From an uncultured Bacteroides sp. (GTDB lineage: Bacteria; Bacteroidota; Bacteroidia; Bacteroidales; Bacteroidaceae): a stretch of DNA of 26,560 nt. The stretch is taken from the NCBI GenBank assembly GCA_900551445.1, contig URWA01000037.1, forward strand, positions 1 through 26,560. The letters are read 5' to 3'. Shown in pieces: positions 15,148-22,734 of this stretch (its first letter is position 1; each line of letters starts with the position of its first letter). The translations under genes were made by a program, and so were the position numbers. The notes under the pieces are model-generated. The model saw only the letters and a program-made list of their open reading frames with translations. It did no database searches and was not told the DNA's origin.

Positions 15148-15816
15148 TTATCTTGTCATGTTATAGGTTATTTCATAAAAGCAAGGATACACAGCCTGTG
15201 TGGCAGTAGAAGTTCCTTCACTGTGCGGTACAATCAGTTTCACACGCGCAATTTTCTCTGAGTCATTTGTCCGTCCCGGCTTCAAATAACGCAGAGGAAT
15301 CAGCCAACCAGAAGGTACAGCTACGGTTTGATACATGCCATACATACTATAAGAATCACTGCGAGTAAATGAAGCGGAATAAGATTCGCCGCTGATAGTC
15401 AGTTTAAAGTCCTCTCCATTAATCGTATAAGAAGGATTCGCCACATGCATGTTTGCCATCAAAGTATCTCCGGCCGTCATACCCAAATCACTTCTTGTCT
15501 GAAGAGCCACTTCCACAAAACGGGCTATCATGTCATAGGTACCGTCGCCCAGCACTTCTTTACCCGGACCACGGTTATCCACGTGCATGTAAACTCCACT
15601 TTCATCCAGCAACACATATTCATTCTCTTTGGTCGTAGAGTCTTGCGCCGCAAAATCTGCTTCCGAAATGACTTTGATATCGTTCTCTAAAATATACTTA
15701 TTGATGGCATCCGCCTCCTCTTCCTTTCTTTCAGCGTACGTTTTCCCATTATTACAGCTTTGCAAGGCAAACATCATCAGGCCCATCACAGCCAAGAGCA
15801 AATTGTTCTTTTTCAT
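15148..15816 (-). CDS. DUF4827-type lipoprotein
   Basis: A 222-residue predicted lipoprotein. Signal peptide MKKNNLLLAVMGLMMFALQSC with the lipobox ALQSC (Cys at 21), then an acidic/basic helical stretch (AERKEEEADAINKYI) and a mature domain rich in beta strands. It resembles the Bacteroides DUF4827 family, which recalls FKBP-like periplasmic proteins in overall shape; I do not see a proven active site. The ATG at 15816 is chosen because the signal peptide starts there; the frame runs open to 15888 but those residues are not signal-like. A consensus -7 box TACATTTG (15850-15843) precedes it. Being in one operon with glmM suggests an envelope role, which is inference. Confidence 0.82.
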   Translation of the reverse strand: MKKNNLLLAVMGLMMFALQSCNNGKTYAERKEEEADAINKYILENDIKVISEADFAAQDSTTKENEYVLLDESGVYMHVDNRGPGKEVLGDGTYDMIARFVEVALQTRSDLGMTAGDTLMANMHVANPSYTINGEDFKLTISGESYSASFTRSDSYSMYGMYQTVAVPSGWLIPLRYLKPGRTNDSEKIARVKLIVPHSEGTSTATQAVYPCFYEITYNMTR

Positions 15817-15842
15817 ATTACCTGTATATCTTTTTACAAAGG

Positions 15843-15850
15843 CAAATGTA
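15843..15850 (-). promoter_or_regulatory. -7 box for the DUF4827-glmM operon
   Basis: The minus strand reads TACATTTG, matching TAnnTTTG, 26 bases before the chosen ATG. No good TTTG lies at the expected -33 distance. Confidence 0.5.
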
Positions 15851-15924
15851 GTAAAATGTCCCCAAAACATCTTCTCTAATTTACCCAATTATGTCTAATA
15901 TTGTTCAAGACTAAAATTTTTACA

Positions 15925-16962
15925 CTAATTTTTCAATAACAAGCTTTCATATTTCACCAATGCCTGTTTAAACAATTCAATGGCTTCGTCCATACTGCCA
16001 TAAAATTCTCCACCCGATGCGTTCAGATGACCGCCTCCATTAAAGAATTCTGCGGCGACCTTGTTGCAGGGGAATGCTCCTACCGAACGAAGGGATACTT
16101 TAATCATATTTTTATCTGTATCTTCCCGCAAGAACACAGAAAAACAGATGCCTTTCATCTGAAGCGGCATATTCACAAAGCCTTCCGTATCTCCCTTCAC
16201 ATACTGAAACTTACTCTGTTCGTTTTTCGAAAGGCAAATCAGTGCCGAACGGAACTGCGGATAGACCTGCATTTTCTCATACAACACATACCCCATCAGA
16301 CGGAGACGACCTTCGGAATAGGTATTGAACACTTTACGGTAAATTTCGTCCTTGTCTATTCCCTTTGACAGCAACTCACCGATAATGAAATAAATCTCCC
16401 GGTTGTTGGAGTTGTAAGTGAAGCCTCCCGTATCGGTCATCATCCCGGTATAGATACATTCCGCTCCCTCCAGCGTGATGTCGTCAAAACATCCTAACCG
16501 GCAAATCAAACGGAAAATCAATTCGGAAGTGGATGAAATTTCCGGGTGGGAAATAGTCACCCGACAAAATGGTTCCGGATTCAAATGATGGTCAATCATG
16601 ACCTTCCGGCCCGGTGCCTCGCGTACTGCATCCGCCATCTGGTCAATTCGGGACAAGGCATTGAAATCGAGGCAACAGATGACATCAGCCTCTGCAATCA
16701 GTTTATTGGCAAACTCTGTATATTTGTCATAACGGATAATGTCTTTTGCTCCCGACATCCAGCGCAAAAAATCAGGGAATGCATTCGGCACAATCACATT
16801 GACTGTCTTTTCATGTACCGACAAGAAATGATATAACCCTAACGAAGATCCCAATGCGTCACCGTCGGGAGAGACATGAGTGACAATCACTATTTTGTCA
16901 GCCCGATCGAAATAGGTTTCCACCTTGTCGATATTGGCCTGAAGAATCACTTTTGACAACAT
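15925..16962 (-). CDS. nrnA: DHH/DHHA1 phosphoesterase, NrnA-like (nanoRNase / pAp phosphatase)
   Basis: A 345-residue DHH-family phosphoesterase. The N-terminal metal site has H29, D33 and D35 (THVSPDGDALGSS), D99 (CLDFN) and the DHH triad D124-H125-H126. The C-terminal DHHA1 domain ends with GGHLNASGGEF, the substrate-binding GGxxxAxG loop. NrnA enzymes degrade 2-5 nt RNA oligomers and convert pAp to AMP; related proteins cleave cyclic dinucleotide products, so specificity is open. The frame is open to a TTG at 17007, but the ATG at 16962 begins just before the first conserved helix and lies 35 bases after a promoter box. It is last in the rpe-comEC-nrnA cluster, yet probably also has its own promoter. 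Confidence 0.9.
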   Translation of the reverse strand: MLSKVILQANIDKVETYFDRADKIVIVTHVSPDGDALGSSLGLYHFLSVHEKTVNVIVPNAFPDFLRWMSGAKDIIRYDKYTEFANKLIAEADVICCLDFNALSRIDQMADAVREAPGRKVMIDHHLNPEPFCRVTISHPEISSTSELIFRLICRLGCFDDITLEGAECIYTGMMTDTGGFTYNSNNREIYFIIGELLSKGIDKDEIYRKVFNTYSEGRLRLMGYVLYEKMQVYPQFRSALICLSKNEQSKFQYVKGDTEGFVNMPLQMKGICFSVFLREDTDKNMIKVSLRSVGAFPCNKVAAEFFNGGGHLNASGGEFYGSMDEAIELFKQALVKYESLLLKN

Positions 16963-16996
16963 ATTCTTTTTCTTAAACTTATTCTTTTTGAAGGAG

Positions 16997-17004
16997 CAAA
17001 AGTA
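16997..17004 (-). promoter_or_regulatory. -7 box of an internal promoter for nrnA
   Basis: TACTTTTG on the minus strand fits TAnnTTTG. It lies in the 60-base gap between the comEC stop and the nrnA ATG, so nrnA can be expressed without the membrane protein upstream. Confidence 0.55.
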
Positions 17005-17022
17005 CAAATTTATTTTCAGAAA

Positions 17023-18993
17023 CTACAGCTCTATGGAATAAGAACCTTGCGCAGAAAGGTCAGTATAAGATATTTTAAGTAATTGACATTCTTTTATCAA
17101 CGTTTCCCGGTAACCTTCGCTCAAAGAAGAATCCAGAATCACCTTCCTCAACTCAAACAGGTCGTTCAAATGTGACAGACTTCCTTTAAACCCTCTACAA
17201 ATATAGGCGTAATCCAACGGCAAACGCCAAGGTGTCTGGCAAGTCTTCCAGCGTCCGTCATTGAGCACCCCCACACGCAATGCACCAATGCGCATCAAAC
17301 CCGAATCGGACGTATGAGTGGAAATGCAATGCCCTTTACGGGTATATATTTCTGCCCGCGAAAAATACAATCGTTCCGGCTTTTCCTGAAGATACATTCC
17401 CACACTCAAGGCCACAAATAAATTACAGGCCATCAACAAACAAATCCAATGTCGGGCCTTACGGTGTAATCCGGCCGACCAACAGAAGTACAAAGAAATA
17501 AGGATTCCAGCCAACAAGCAGGCCTGCCCGACCGACAAATACACCGAAGTAAGCTGGGAACCGGACAAATGTGTCACCATCCTCATGGCTTCATTAAGAA
17601 AGGAGGTCGACCCGTCCAGCAAACCCACAAGTCCATTTCCAACCCATGGTACAGCAGAAAGCCCTAAGGCCAGCAACGCTAAAATCAGGATGCAGGCAGC
17701 CAATGGAGAAACGATCAAATTAGACAGCAGAAAATAAGTAGGGAAAGTACCAAAATACAACAAGACGAAAGGCAAGGTACCCAACTGAGCCGACACTGAC
17801 AAGCAAAGCAAATTAAATACATAGCGGAGCAAACGGTTTTGTATCATTACCTTTTGTGTACACAACGGATAAAATGCCAAAATGGAAAATACAGCCGCAA
17901 ACGACAACTGAAAACTAAGGTCGAACAAAAAGAATGGATTATATAACAACATCAGAAACGCGGCAAGCACCAACGAATGGACTCCCGAAAAACGTTCCTC
18001 GGAACAACAGGAAGCGAAGGCATACAAGCTGAACATCACCACAGCCCGCATCACCGATGAGCTCAGGCCCGAGATGAACGCAAATCCCCACAATAAAATG
18101 ACTACCAGCACCATCCGTACAATGCGGCCATACCTTTTCCAATAAGTCAACGGATAAAAAACGAGGAAAAGAAAACCAGACAAAATTCCCACATGCAACC
18201 CGGACAATGCCAGCACATGGCTGGCTCCTGCCGCACTATAGACATTTTTCAGATCCGCACTTAAATCACTTTTATCTCCGATGGTCAGCGCTGCAATCAC
18301 AGCCTGCACTTCTTCATCCAGTCCCCAGCTCCGATATACCTCCACCACCTTTTGCTGACAAACCCGTGCCCGTTGTGAGAAAGTCAGCCCTTTGGGCTTC
18401 CCTGCACGATACCAATTACCTGCATATACCAGGCCCGTACCACTGATTCCCTTCCGTAGCAAATAATCGCCGTAGTCGAATCCGGTCAGTTCCTTTTCCG
18501 AAAAAGGACGTGAGATTTTCGCATAAAAACAAAGAGTGTCTCCGCACGCCAACGGTTCAGTCACAGAATCCGGCATCCATGACAAAAGTACACGCCGGTC
18601 CACTTTCTGCCATTTCCTTTTGTCCAGGCGTTTACCTGCCACATAGATTTCCGCACGCCATGTCTTTCCTCTAATTTCCGGAACGGTCTCCACAATTCCC
18701 TTGTAAACTTGTGGAGCATCCTCCCACACATACTCCACCTTTTCTCTCTGATGCACGACTGAAAATCCTCCCCACAAGAAAAAAGCCAGCCCAGTCACCC
18801 CACCGAAAAGCCAGCGCCATCGCCAGGCGGACACACGAAGCAATCCTATACAAAGTAAGATACAGCCTATTCCACCCCACAAAGGCCACGAAACACCTTC
18901 CGGCAAAAACCTGTCGAATAAAAAAATTCCGGTTGCCATACATATCGTCAACCGGAACAAAGGGTAAGTTATCCAAGAAGGTGAAGTTTCCAA
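17023..18993 (-). CDS. comEC: ComEC/Rec2-family DNA uptake channel lacking a metallo-lactamase site
   Basis: A 656-residue polytopic membrane protein. Two or three N-terminal helices and a DUF4131-like domain precede the ComEC competence domain with the hallmark HVLALSGLHVGI and SGLSSSVMRAVVM and about ten membrane helices. ComEC forms the inner-membrane channel that brings single-stranded DNA into the cytoplasm. The C-terminal ~125 residues after the last helix are soluble but show no HxHxDH motif, so the usual metallo-beta-lactamase nuclease site is missing. The start is taken as the TTG at 18993, 3 bases after the rpe stop; the first ATG (18939) would cut into the first helix. No other competence genes are in the window. 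It is preceded by rpe and followed by nrnA. Confidence 0.87.
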   Translation of the reverse strand: METSPSWITYPLFRLTICMATGIFLFDRFLPEGVSWPLWGGIGCILLCIGLLRVSAWRWRWLFGGVTGLAFFLWGGFSVVHQREKVEYVWEDAPQVYKGIVETVPEIRGKTWRAEIYVAGKRLDKRKWQKVDRRVLLSWMPDSVTEPLACGDTLCFYAKISRPFSEKELTGFDYGDYLLRKGISGTGLVYAGNWYRAGKPKGLTFSQRARVCQQKVVEVYRSWGLDEEVQAVIAALTIGDKSDLSADLKNVYSAAGASHVLALSGLHVGILSGFLFLVFYPLTYWKRYGRIVRMVLVVILLWGFAFISGLSSSVMRAVVMFSLYAFASCCSEERFSGVHSLVLAAFLMLLYNPFFLFDLSFQLSFAAVFSILAFYPLCTQKVMIQNRLLRYVFNLLCLSVSAQLGTLPFVLLYFGTFPTYFLLSNLIVSPLAACILILALLALGLSAVPWVGNGLVGLLDGSTSFLNEAMRMVTHLSGSQLTSVYLSVGQACLLAGILISLYFCWSAGLHRKARHWICLLMACNLFVALSVGMYLQEKPERLYFSRAEIYTRKGHCISTHTSDSGLMRIGALRVGVLNDGRWKTCQTPWRLPLDYAYICRGFKGSLSHLNDLFELRKVILDSSLSEGYRETLIKECQLLKISYTDLSAQGSYSIEL

Positions 18994-18996
18994 TCC

Positions 18997-19644
18997 TTAT
19001 TTCACATTTTTCAGCTGACGGATGGCTTCCATCATATCCGGCGCACCAAAGACAGAGTTCCCGGCCACCAGCACATCGGCACCTGCCTGCTTTAATAAGG
19101 GAGCATTTGCAGCATTGACACCTCCATCCACTTCGATCAGCGCCGAAGCATTATGACGGGTTATCATCTCACGCAGCTGCGCAATTTTCTTGAACGTATT
19201 CGGAATAAATTTCTGTCCTCCAAACCCAGGGTTGACACTCATCAGCAACACCATATCCACCTCCAAGATGATATCTTCCAGCATGGAGACGGGTGTAGCC
19301 GGATTCAACGTTACTCCAGCTTTCATCCCTGCATCCTTTATCTGCTGCACCACACGATGCAAATGCGGACAAGTTTCGTAATGTACATTCATCATCATCG
19401 CTCCCAATGCCTTCACTTCAGGAATGAATTTTTCGGGTTGCACAATCATCAAATGCACATCCAAGGGTTTCTGACTAAGCTCAGCTACATATTTCAACAC
19501 TGGGAAACCAAACGAAATGTTAGGCACGAACACCCCATCCATAATATCCAGATGCAACCAGTCGGCCTCACTTTGATTGATTCTCTCCAAGTCACTCTTC
19601 AAATCCGCAAAATTTGCAGAAAGCAAAGAAGGAGCTACTTTCAT
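18997..19644 (-). CDS. rpe: Ribulose-phosphate 3-epimerase
   Basis: A 215-residue TIM-barrel epimerase of the pentose phosphate pathway interconverting D-ribulose 5-phosphate and D-xylulose 5-phosphate. Metal ligands are visible as H31 and D33 (HLDIMDG), H63 (DVHLM) and D172 (EVDGGV); the phosphate-binding NPGFGGQ and VAGNSVFG loops are intact. Standard length. First gene of the rpe-comEC-nrnA cluster, with a consensus -7 box at 19686-19693. Confidence 0.97.
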   Translation of the reverse strand: MKVAPSLLSANFADLKSDLERINQSEADWLHLDIMDGVFVPNISFGFPVLKYVAELSQKPLDVHLMIVQPEKFIPEVKALGAMMMNVHYETCPHLHRVVQQIKDAGMKAGVTLNPATPVSMLEDIILEVDMVLLMSVNPGFGGQKFIPNTFKKIAQLREMITRHNASALIEVDGGVNAANAPLLKQAGADVLVAGNSVFGAPDMMEAIRQLKNVK

Positions 19645-19685
19645 ATTTCTATTGATTTATTTTACGAACCTCATTTATCTTTCAA

Positions 19686-19693
19686 CAAAGGTA
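19686..19693 (-). promoter_or_regulatory. -7 box of the rpe promoter
   Basis: TACCTTTG on the minus strand, identical to the rpsF box, 41 bases before the rpe ATG. The -33 side is A/T-rich without a clean TTTG. Confidence 0.6.
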
Positions 19694-19717
19694 AACATAT
19701 TTTTTAATAAATCCATA

Positions 19718-21025
19718 TTATTTGCTCACATTCACACGCAAACCCAGTTGCAAGTTAAAATTCAACGGATGTTCCTTACGTATGGTCTCCACCTTGCTAT
19801 GATCATCAAAATAATAAGCGATACCCGGTTCTACATATACGCCCAACCGGGAAGTAAGATTGACTTGTGCTCCGGCCGCCGCAGCCACCGACCATTGCAA
19901 CGGATTTATATCCAATGAAGTCTGTTCGGAAGAACGGTTCCCTCCATTGGTCACCGTCACCGTTTCCAGTCTGCCAGACACACATTTTTCCACCTCACCT
20001 CCTGCCGATGCGTAAATGGAAAGCCAACTGTTCTTCCATATAGAACGATGCAATTTGACCGGAATACCCAGATAATGTAATTTCTGGTTTTCTTCCACAT
20101 ACGACTTGGACCCCGAATGAATATCAGAAGAAAGCAACGTATAGTTCAGCCCCGTTTCCAATGCCCAGTCCTTATGAAAGTGCCAAGCCACCGAGAATCC
20201 GACAGTCACCGGCATGTGATGCTTTACATGAGTCTGGGGAGTTTGAATGGCGTTTTCCAACAAGACCTGACTATAAGCCAATCCGCCGTTATCAATGGGA
20301 GACATGGGCGCATCGGAAACCGTATAATAAGTGGACCGCGACACAAAACTGCCCATTCCGTCAAATGTATTCAAAGAACTATAGGGCGTATTTCCGGCTC
20401 CCACTCCAAGCGAAAAGCCTGATGACTTTTCCGTTTTTTTCTTCTTCACCGCCACCACATTCTGCTCCATCTGTTTCCGGTCTGCCGCCCGTTGCGCCTG
20501 TAGTTGCCGGACATGTGCCTGCTCAGCCTGTACCTTCTCTTCTGTCTGCTCCACTTTTTCCGTCGGCTCATCCACTGACTGGTTTTCCTCAGATGAAGTA
20601 GCCGCCAACGCCAAATCGGCTATCTCTTCATGCAGCGTATCCGGAACGAGGCTCAGCAAACGTACAGAAGAAGGAAGGGCTGAAGGCTGCGAGCGATGAT
20701 TTTCCGATGTGTTCACATCCGCAAGCTGGTCCTGCATAGTGTTGGGAACAATTTCCGGCAAAGGAGTGTCTTCCACCTCTACAGCCAGTTCCTGATTCTG
20801 AAAATCGGCTGTAGGCGAAGACCAGAACCAATACGTCAATGCAGAGGCCAACAAAACCAGCACTGCAGCCGCCGCTTGCCAGCGTCTCCATATAGGAATC
20901 ACCTTAGGAGCTTTCTGTTCCTCCAGTTCCTTGGACAAGGTATCCCATAGTCCTTTAGGAAGAGGTTCCGAATATCCCTCCATCCGGTTCCGTAAATGAT
21001 CAATCCACTCTTTTTCGTCCTTCAT
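19718..21025 (-). CDS. Predicted dual-membrane anti-sigma factor with beta-barrel domain (Dma-like)
   Basis: A 435-residue protein of unusual architecture. Residues 1-45 are charged and helical (DEKEWIDHLRNRMEGYSE, then LWDTLSKELEE), as in cytoplasmic anti-sigma domains. A single membrane helix spans about 49-67 (WQAAAAVLVLLASALTYWF). Residues 70-200 form a Pro/Glu/Gln-rich linker with a coiled-coil-like stretch at about 155-195. Residues 202-435 alternate in beta-strand pattern and contain barrel-type segments such as VTVGFSVAWHF, ALETGLNYTLL and a final strand LNFNLQLGLRVNV, like an OmpW/PorT outer-membrane barrel. There is no cleavable signal peptide. It starts 3 bases after the ECF sigma stop. 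This fits the dual membrane-spanning anti-sigma (Dma) factors described in B. thetaiotaomicron as regulators of vesiculation. The stimulus is unknown. Confidence 0.8.
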   Translation of the reverse strand: MKDEKEWIDHLRNRMEGYSEPLPKGLWDTLSKELEEQKAPKVIPIWRRWQAAAAVLVLLASALTYWFWSSPTADFQNQELAVEVEDTPLPEIVPNTMQDQLADVNTSENHRSQPSALPSSVRLLSLVPDTLHEEIADLALAATSSEENQSVDEPTEKVEQTEEKVQAEQAHVRQLQAQRAADRKQMEQNVVAVKKKKTEKSSGFSLGVGAGNTPYSSLNTFDGMGSFVSRSTYYTVSDAPMSPIDNGGLAYSQVLLENAIQTPQTHVKHHMPVTVGFSVAWHFHKDWALETGLNYTLLSSDIHSGSKSYVEENQKLHYLGIPVKLHRSIWKNSWLSIYASAGGEVEKCVSGRLETVTVTNGGNRSSEQTSLDINPLQWSVAAAAGAQVNLTSRLGVYVEPGIAYYFDDHSKVETIRKEHPLNFNLQLGLRVNVSK

Positions 21026-21028
21026 TGC

Positions 21029-21571
21029 CTATAATTTCTTTCTATATTCATTTATTTTCTTTGCCAGCAAGGTCTTTGCCCGATAAAACTGAGAAGAAGA
21101 AGTGTGCTCGGTAATCCCTAGCATCTGTGCAATTTCCTTGTGACTTTTTTCTTCAAACACATATAAGTTGAACACCGTGCGATATCCGTCCGGAAGCTCG
21201 GCTATCATTTTCATCAACACCGACTGTGGAATCTCGTCCATACCGTCGTCCGTTTCTTCCGTGTCGGGCAACTGTTCCACCAATACCTCTTGTTGGGCCA
21301 GCTGGTTCTGCTTCCGCAAATAGCCCAACGCCTCATTCACCATCACACGCGAAAGCCATGCTTTCAAAGACCCGTTTCCCTGATAAGTAAACTGACCGAT
21401 TGATTGAAAAATCCGTATAAACCCATCATGCAACACGTCCTCCGCCGCTTCCCGGTCACCAATATAACGGAGACAAATAGCCATCAACGAGCCTCCATAC
21501 AGCTCGTACAACTCCTTGCGAGCCTGATTGTCTGCCAGTTTGCATTTCGATGCCAATTCTTCTTCCGTCAT
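21029..21571 (-). CDS. ECF-type RNA polymerase sigma factor
   Basis: A 180-residue sigma-70 family factor with region 2 (about residues 20-88; AAEDVLHDGFIRIFQSIGQF binds core polymerase and opens the -10) and region 4 (about 125-175; helix-turn-helix SHKEIAQMLGITEHTSSSQFYRAKTLL), joined by an acidic linker (DTEETDDGMDE). There is no region 1.1 or 3, which defines the extracytoplasmic-function class. The partner anti-sigma candidate is the next gene, 3 bases downstream, so the two are co-translated. It is not followed by SusC/SusD genes, so it is not a typical polysaccharide-utilisation sigma. A -7 box and a 17-bp palindrome lie upstream. By analogy with Das1 it would control envelope or vesicle genes. 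Confidence 0.93.
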   Translation of the reverse strand: MTEEELASKCKLADNQARKELYELYGGSLMAICLRYIGDREAAEDVLHDGFIRIFQSIGQFTYQGNGSLKAWLSRVMVNEALGYLRKQNQLAQQEVLVEQLPDTEETDDGMDEIPQSVLMKMIAELPDGYRTVFNLYVFEEKSHKEIAQMLGITEHTSSSQFYRAKTLLAKKINEYRKKL

Positions 21572-21611
21572 ATCCAGCTTATCGTGCTTTGGTTAATAAA
21601 TGATGAATACA

Positions 21612-21619
21612 CAAAAATA
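21612..21619 (-). promoter_or_regulatory. -7 box of the ECF sigma operon
   Basis: TATTTTTG on the minus strand, matching TAnnTTTG, about 40 bases before the sigma ATG, with an A/T-rich -33 side (TTTT about 18 bases upstream). Confidence 0.5.
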
Positions 21620-21645
21620 CTGCACCTTTTCCGAATAAAATCCTT

Positions 21646-21662
21646 GTTAAAAAGTTTTTAAC
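21646..21662. promoter_or_regulatory. 17-bp palindrome upstream of the sigma promoter
   Basis: GTTAAAAAGTTTTTAAC is a perfect dyad with 8-bp arms around one central base. It ends 27 bases upstream of the -7 box, a usual place for an activator or upstream operator. It could also be a weak RNA hairpin. Function unknown. Confidence 0.45.
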
Positions 21663-21690
21663 TAAAAGAAAAGACGCGATGCGCAAGAAC

Positions 21691-21726
21691 AAAAAAAGGC
21701 AGCAGAATATGCCGACTGCCACCTTT
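21691..21726 (-). terminator. Intrinsic terminator after fmt
   Basis: Minus strand AAAGGTGGCAG (21726-21716) pairs with CTGCTGCCTTT (21705-21695), 11 bp including two G-U pairs, with a 10-base loop, followed by a run of seven T. It begins 20 bases after the fmt stop. Confidence 0.88.
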
Positions 21727-21746
21727 TATACTTTTTCGGAACTACC

Positions 21747-22718
21747 TTATTCCACAAAAGAATCTTCCACATGGCGATATCCGCGAAGGAAATCGGCCAC
21801 TTCCATCCGTTTCTTTCCGGCCAGCTGCAACGACAACACACGCAGGAAGCCATCGGTCGAAGCGATATGGAAATAAGTTTTCTTGTCTGTCACCACCGTT
21901 CCCGGTTTCAGGGAATGAGGAGTAAAAATCTTTTCCGTTTCAAAAATCTTTAACGACATGGGGGCTGCTTCTCCCTGATGCAACTCCGTCCATGCGGCTG
22001 GATAAGGAGAAAGTCCACGCACAAAATCATACACCTTCTTCACTCCGACATTCCAGTCGATGCGGCAGGTCTCCTTGAAAATCTTGGGAGCCGGACGCAA
22101 TTCCGTGGCGGTAGCCAGCTGCTCTTGCGGAGTGGTCTTGACATTTCCCTCCAGGATGGCATCCACCGTCTTCACCACGAGGTCTCCCCCCAGTTTCATC
22201 AGCTTGTCGTACACCACTTCCACATTGTCCGTGTCGGCAATGGGCACCCGCACCTGATCGACAATCTCCCCGGTATCAATTTCATGTTTCAGGAAAAAGG
22301 TCGTAATTCCGGTTTCAGTCTCTCCATTGATGACAGCCCAGTTGATAGGAGCTGCCCCACGATATTGCGGCAACAAAGAGGCATGCAGGTTGAACGTACC
22401 CAGACGAGGCATGTTCCACACCACCTCCGGCAGCATGCGGAAGGCCACGACAATCTGCAGGTCCGCCTTCAAAGCTCTCAGTTCTTCCAGAAACTCTTCG
22501 TTTTTCAGTTTTTCCGGCTGGAGCACCTTCAACCCCTGCGATACGGCATACTGTTTCACAGGGCTAGGCTGGAGAACACTTCCATGCCGTCCCATGGGCT
22601 TGTCGGGCATCGTAATGACTCCTACCACCTGATACCCCCCTTCCACCAGGCGCTTCAAGCTTTCCACGGCAAATTCAGGGGTACCCATATATACGATTCG
22701 TAAGTCTTTCTTTTCCAT
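21747..22718 (-). CDS. fmt: Methionyl-tRNA formyltransferase
   Basis: A 323-residue Fmt. The N-terminal formyltransferase domain starts RIVYMGTPEFAV and contains the catalytic region FNLHASLLPQYRGAAPI (Asn/His pair and the SLLPxYRG signature) and the following HEIDTGEI with the third catalytic Asp. The C-terminal OB-like tRNA-binding domain follows from about residue 210. It formylates Met on initiator tRNA with 10-formyl-THF in the cytoplasm. It is last in the Sua5-ClC-fmt operon, 16 bases after clc, and is followed by a strong terminator. Confidence 0.97.
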   Translation of the reverse strand: MEKKDLRIVYMGTPEFAVESLKRLVEGGYQVVGVITMPDKPMGRHGSVLQPSPVKQYAVSQGLKVLQPEKLKNEEFLEELRALKADLQIVVAFRMLPEVVWNMPRLGTFNLHASLLPQYRGAAPINWAVINGETETGITTFFLKHEIDTGEIVDQVRVPIADTDNVEVVYDKLMKLGGDLVVKTVDAILEGNVKTTPQEQLATATELRPAPKIFKETCRIDWNVGVKKVYDFVRGLSPYPAAWTELHQGEAAPMSLKIFETEKIFTPHSLKPGTVVTDKKTYFHIASTDGFLRVLSLQLAGKKRMEVADFLRGYRHVEDSFVE

Positions 22719-22734
22719 ATTTCTTGTTTGTTGT

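Noticed and set aside
15965..15974. Second TGTTTAAACA palindrome similar to the marR operator
   Set aside because: It lies within the 3' coding region of nrnA, far from any promoter, so it is probably chance.
21661..21876. Short plus- and minus-strand frames around the fmt terminator
   Set aside because: They overlap the terminator hairpin and the 3' end of fmt, and their low-complexity Lys/Arg or Cys/Trp-rich translations are not protein-like.
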